NCBI GenBank assembly: GCA_900552085.1
Contig: URYB01000146.1
Coordinates: forward strand, 1 to 6,722
Direction: 5' to 3'
Length of the DNA stretch: 6,722 nt
DNA from: an uncultured Lachnobacterium sp.
GTDB taxonomy: Bacteria; Bacillota; Clostridia; Lachnospirales; Lachnospiraceae
Within the stretch, counting starts at the first letter, position 1; each line of letters opens with the position of its first letter. A program made the translations under genes and the position numbers. A model generated the notes under the pieces. The model searched no databases, had not been told where the DNA came from, and saw nothing but the letters and a program-made list of their open reading frames with translations. Positions 5,802 to 6,722 of the stretch are shown in pieces.

Positions 5802-6344
5802 ATGATTGAACGTATGAAGCGATTGGATAGAAAATTAATGTATCAGGGATCTATTTTGGATGTTTACAAAGATACGATGGAGTTCCCGAACGGAACGCAC
5901 GAAGAATGGGATTTTGTTTCTCATCGAATGGGAGCAGCTGCAATTCTTCCGGTACTTCCGGATGGAAGAATCGTAATGGTGCGCCAGTACCGTAACGCTT
6001 TGGAGAGAGAGACATTGGAGATTCCTGCAGGCTGCAGAGACAGCAAGACAGAAGATACCAGCGTATGCGCCGCAAGAGAGATGGAGGAGGAGACCGGTTA
6101 CAAGAGTAAACATGTAGAATATCTCCTGTCTCTTCGTACAACGGTTGCATTCTGCGATGAGTTTATTGATGTGTATGTAGCGACAGATTTAGAGCAGGGA
6201 AAGCGCCATTTGGATAACGCAGAGAGTATTGATGTAGAAATTTATACACTGGATGAACTTTGCCAGATGATTTACGAAGGGGAAGTGCAGGATTCAAAAA
6301 CAGTTGCTGCAATTATGGCATACAGTAATAAAATAAAAGGCTAG
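5802..6344 (+). CDS. NUDIX hydrolase, probable ADP-ribose pyrophosphatase
   Basis: This 180-residue cytoplasmic protein resembles the NudF/ADP-ribose pyrophosphatase group, which splits ADP-ribose to AMP and ribose 5-phosphate with divalent metal. Family marks before the box are GAAAILPVLPDGRIVMVRQYRNAL (split as GAAAILPV at 44-51 and VMVRQYRNAL at 58-67) and the ETLEIPAG lead-in (70-77). The NUDIX box ends in a perfect REMEEETGY (92-100), with E93, E96 and E97 as the likely metal ligands. The front half of the box is unusual: six residues, not five, lie between G77 and E84 (see findings). The ATG is supported by AAAAGGAGGAG (5785-5795), so the later Met at residue 5 is less likely. A SpoIIM-like gene follows after 45 bases with no terminator. 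The fold is certain; the substrate is inferred from the ADP-ribose type lead-in and could be another nucleoside diphosphate compound. Confidence 0.9.
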   Translation: MIERMKRLDRKLMYQGSILDVYKDTMEFPNGTHEEWDFVSHRMGAAAILPVLPDGRIVMVRQYRNALERETLEIPAGCRDSKTEDTSVCAAREMEEETGYKSKHVEYLLSLRTTVAFCDEFIDVYVATDLEQGKRHLDNAESIDVEIYTLDELCQMIYEGEVQDSKTVAAIMAYSNKIKG

Positions 6345-6389
6345 GACATATTCTAAAAAGAAGATATTAGTATTATTGATGGATGGAAT

Positions 6390-6722
6390 ATGCGAAAAGA
6401 ACTGGCAATAGGAATATGCTTTTGTATAGCAGGGATGCTTACCGTCTGCTTTTTTGGATATACGTATTTTACGACGTATGGTTTTTTGAATGCGTATCAT
6501 ATGCAGGCGTTTGCGGGAGCAAAATTAGAAGTCCCGGCATTACTCGGAAATATTATATGGGAGCGCGGAAAATTATTTCTGCTCATCTGCCTTGTGGCGT
6601 ATACGCCTTTGAAGAAGGTTGCACCACTTGTTCTGCGGTGTGGAATTTGTTTTACAGCAGGGGTGTTCCTTGCGGCAAGCATGTTGAATATGGGATTTCG
6701 CGGCGTTGTATTTTTTGTGGTG
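6390..6722 (+). CDS. SpoIIM-like integral membrane protein (5' part, runs off window)
   Basis: The frame is open for 111 codons to the window edge and starts with MRKELAIGIC. It encodes a hydrophobic protein with an N-terminal membrane helix (about 5-27), a soluble loop, then helices at about 61-75, 78-98 and from 103 on. The loop-to-helix pattern WERGKLFLLICLVAYTPL (57-74) followed by a glycine-containing helix (85-98) resembles SpoIIM, a part of the DMP complex that remodels peptidoglycan during spore engulfment. Context agrees: in B. subtilis, nudF, spoIIM and xerD lie in the same neighbourhood, and a NUDIX gene precedes this one. SpoIIM is about 214 residues in B. subtilis, so roughly half is visible. 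The start codon has only a weak GATGG-type site (about 6382-6386), and no earlier ATG, GTG or TTG exists in frame after the TAA at 6354. It may be read from the NUDIX transcript. The family call is moderate; the coding call is stronger. Confidence 0.65.
   Translation, partial: MRKELAIGICFCIAGMLTVCFFGYTYFTTYGFLNAYHMQAFAGAKLEVPALLGNIIWERGKLFLLICLVAYTPLKKVAPLVLRCGICFTAGVFLAASMLNMGFRGVVFFVV

Noticed and set aside
6345..6389. Sporulation (sigma-E) promoter ahead of the SpoIIM-like gene
   Set aside because: A CATATT at 6348-6353 faintly resembles a -35, but no convincing -10 follows at the proper distance.
6383..6722. Second open frame (ATG at 6383) over the SpoIIM-like gene
   Set aside because: It is also open to the window edge, but it lacks a ribosome binding site, is rich in Cys, Arg and Tyr with no membrane or domain pattern, and the frame at 6390 gives a sensible membrane protein.

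Overview
The window looks like a chromosomal housekeeping segment from a low-to-mid GC Clostridia genome, most likely a member of the Lachnospiraceae. This rests on strong AGGAGG-type ribosome binding sites, a Bacillus/Clostridium-type SOS box in front of recA, the gene order recA-recX-rny (RNase Y), and a trailing gene that resembles the sporulation gene spoIIM. No species name can be given from the sequence alone.

Layout: all recognised genes are on the + strand. (1) Positions 78-2171 form a probable two-gene operon: a sigma-A promoter, prfC (peptide chain release factor 3, GTG start), a small thioredoxin, and a clear intrinsic terminator. (2) Positions 2204-3942 form the DNA-repair unit: a near-consensus promoter, a perfect 14-bp SOS operator just downstream of it, recA, and recX 5 bp later. 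(3) Positions 3959-5688 hold rny with its own near-consensus promoter. An inverted repeat overlaps the -35 element, a small hairpin covers the Shine-Dalgarno sequence, and a strong terminator rich in G-U pairs follows the gene. (4) Positions 5689 to the end hold a NUDIX hydrolase of the ADP-ribose pyrophosphatase type, then the 5' half of a membrane protein that is probably SpoIIM-like and runs off the window.

How the parts relate: RecA makes the nucleoprotein filament that repairs DNA and triggers LexA self-cleavage. LexA should repress the recA-recX transcript through the SOS box, and RecX restrains RecA filaments. No convincing terminator separates recX from rny, so SOS-induced read-through into rny is possible. 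RF3 recycles release factors after translation termination, RNase Y starts mRNA decay at the membrane, and the NUDIX enzyme clears nucleotide-sugar metabolites.

I found no mobile element, CRISPR array, tRNA, rRNA or riboswitch, and no clear novel system. The points most worth a second look are small regulatory details: the two structures in the rny control region, an in-frame A AAA AAG heptamer in prfC, and a one-residue expansion in the NUDIX box. No gene-free stretch is longer than 300 bases; the longest is the 177-base gap between rny and the NUDIX gene.
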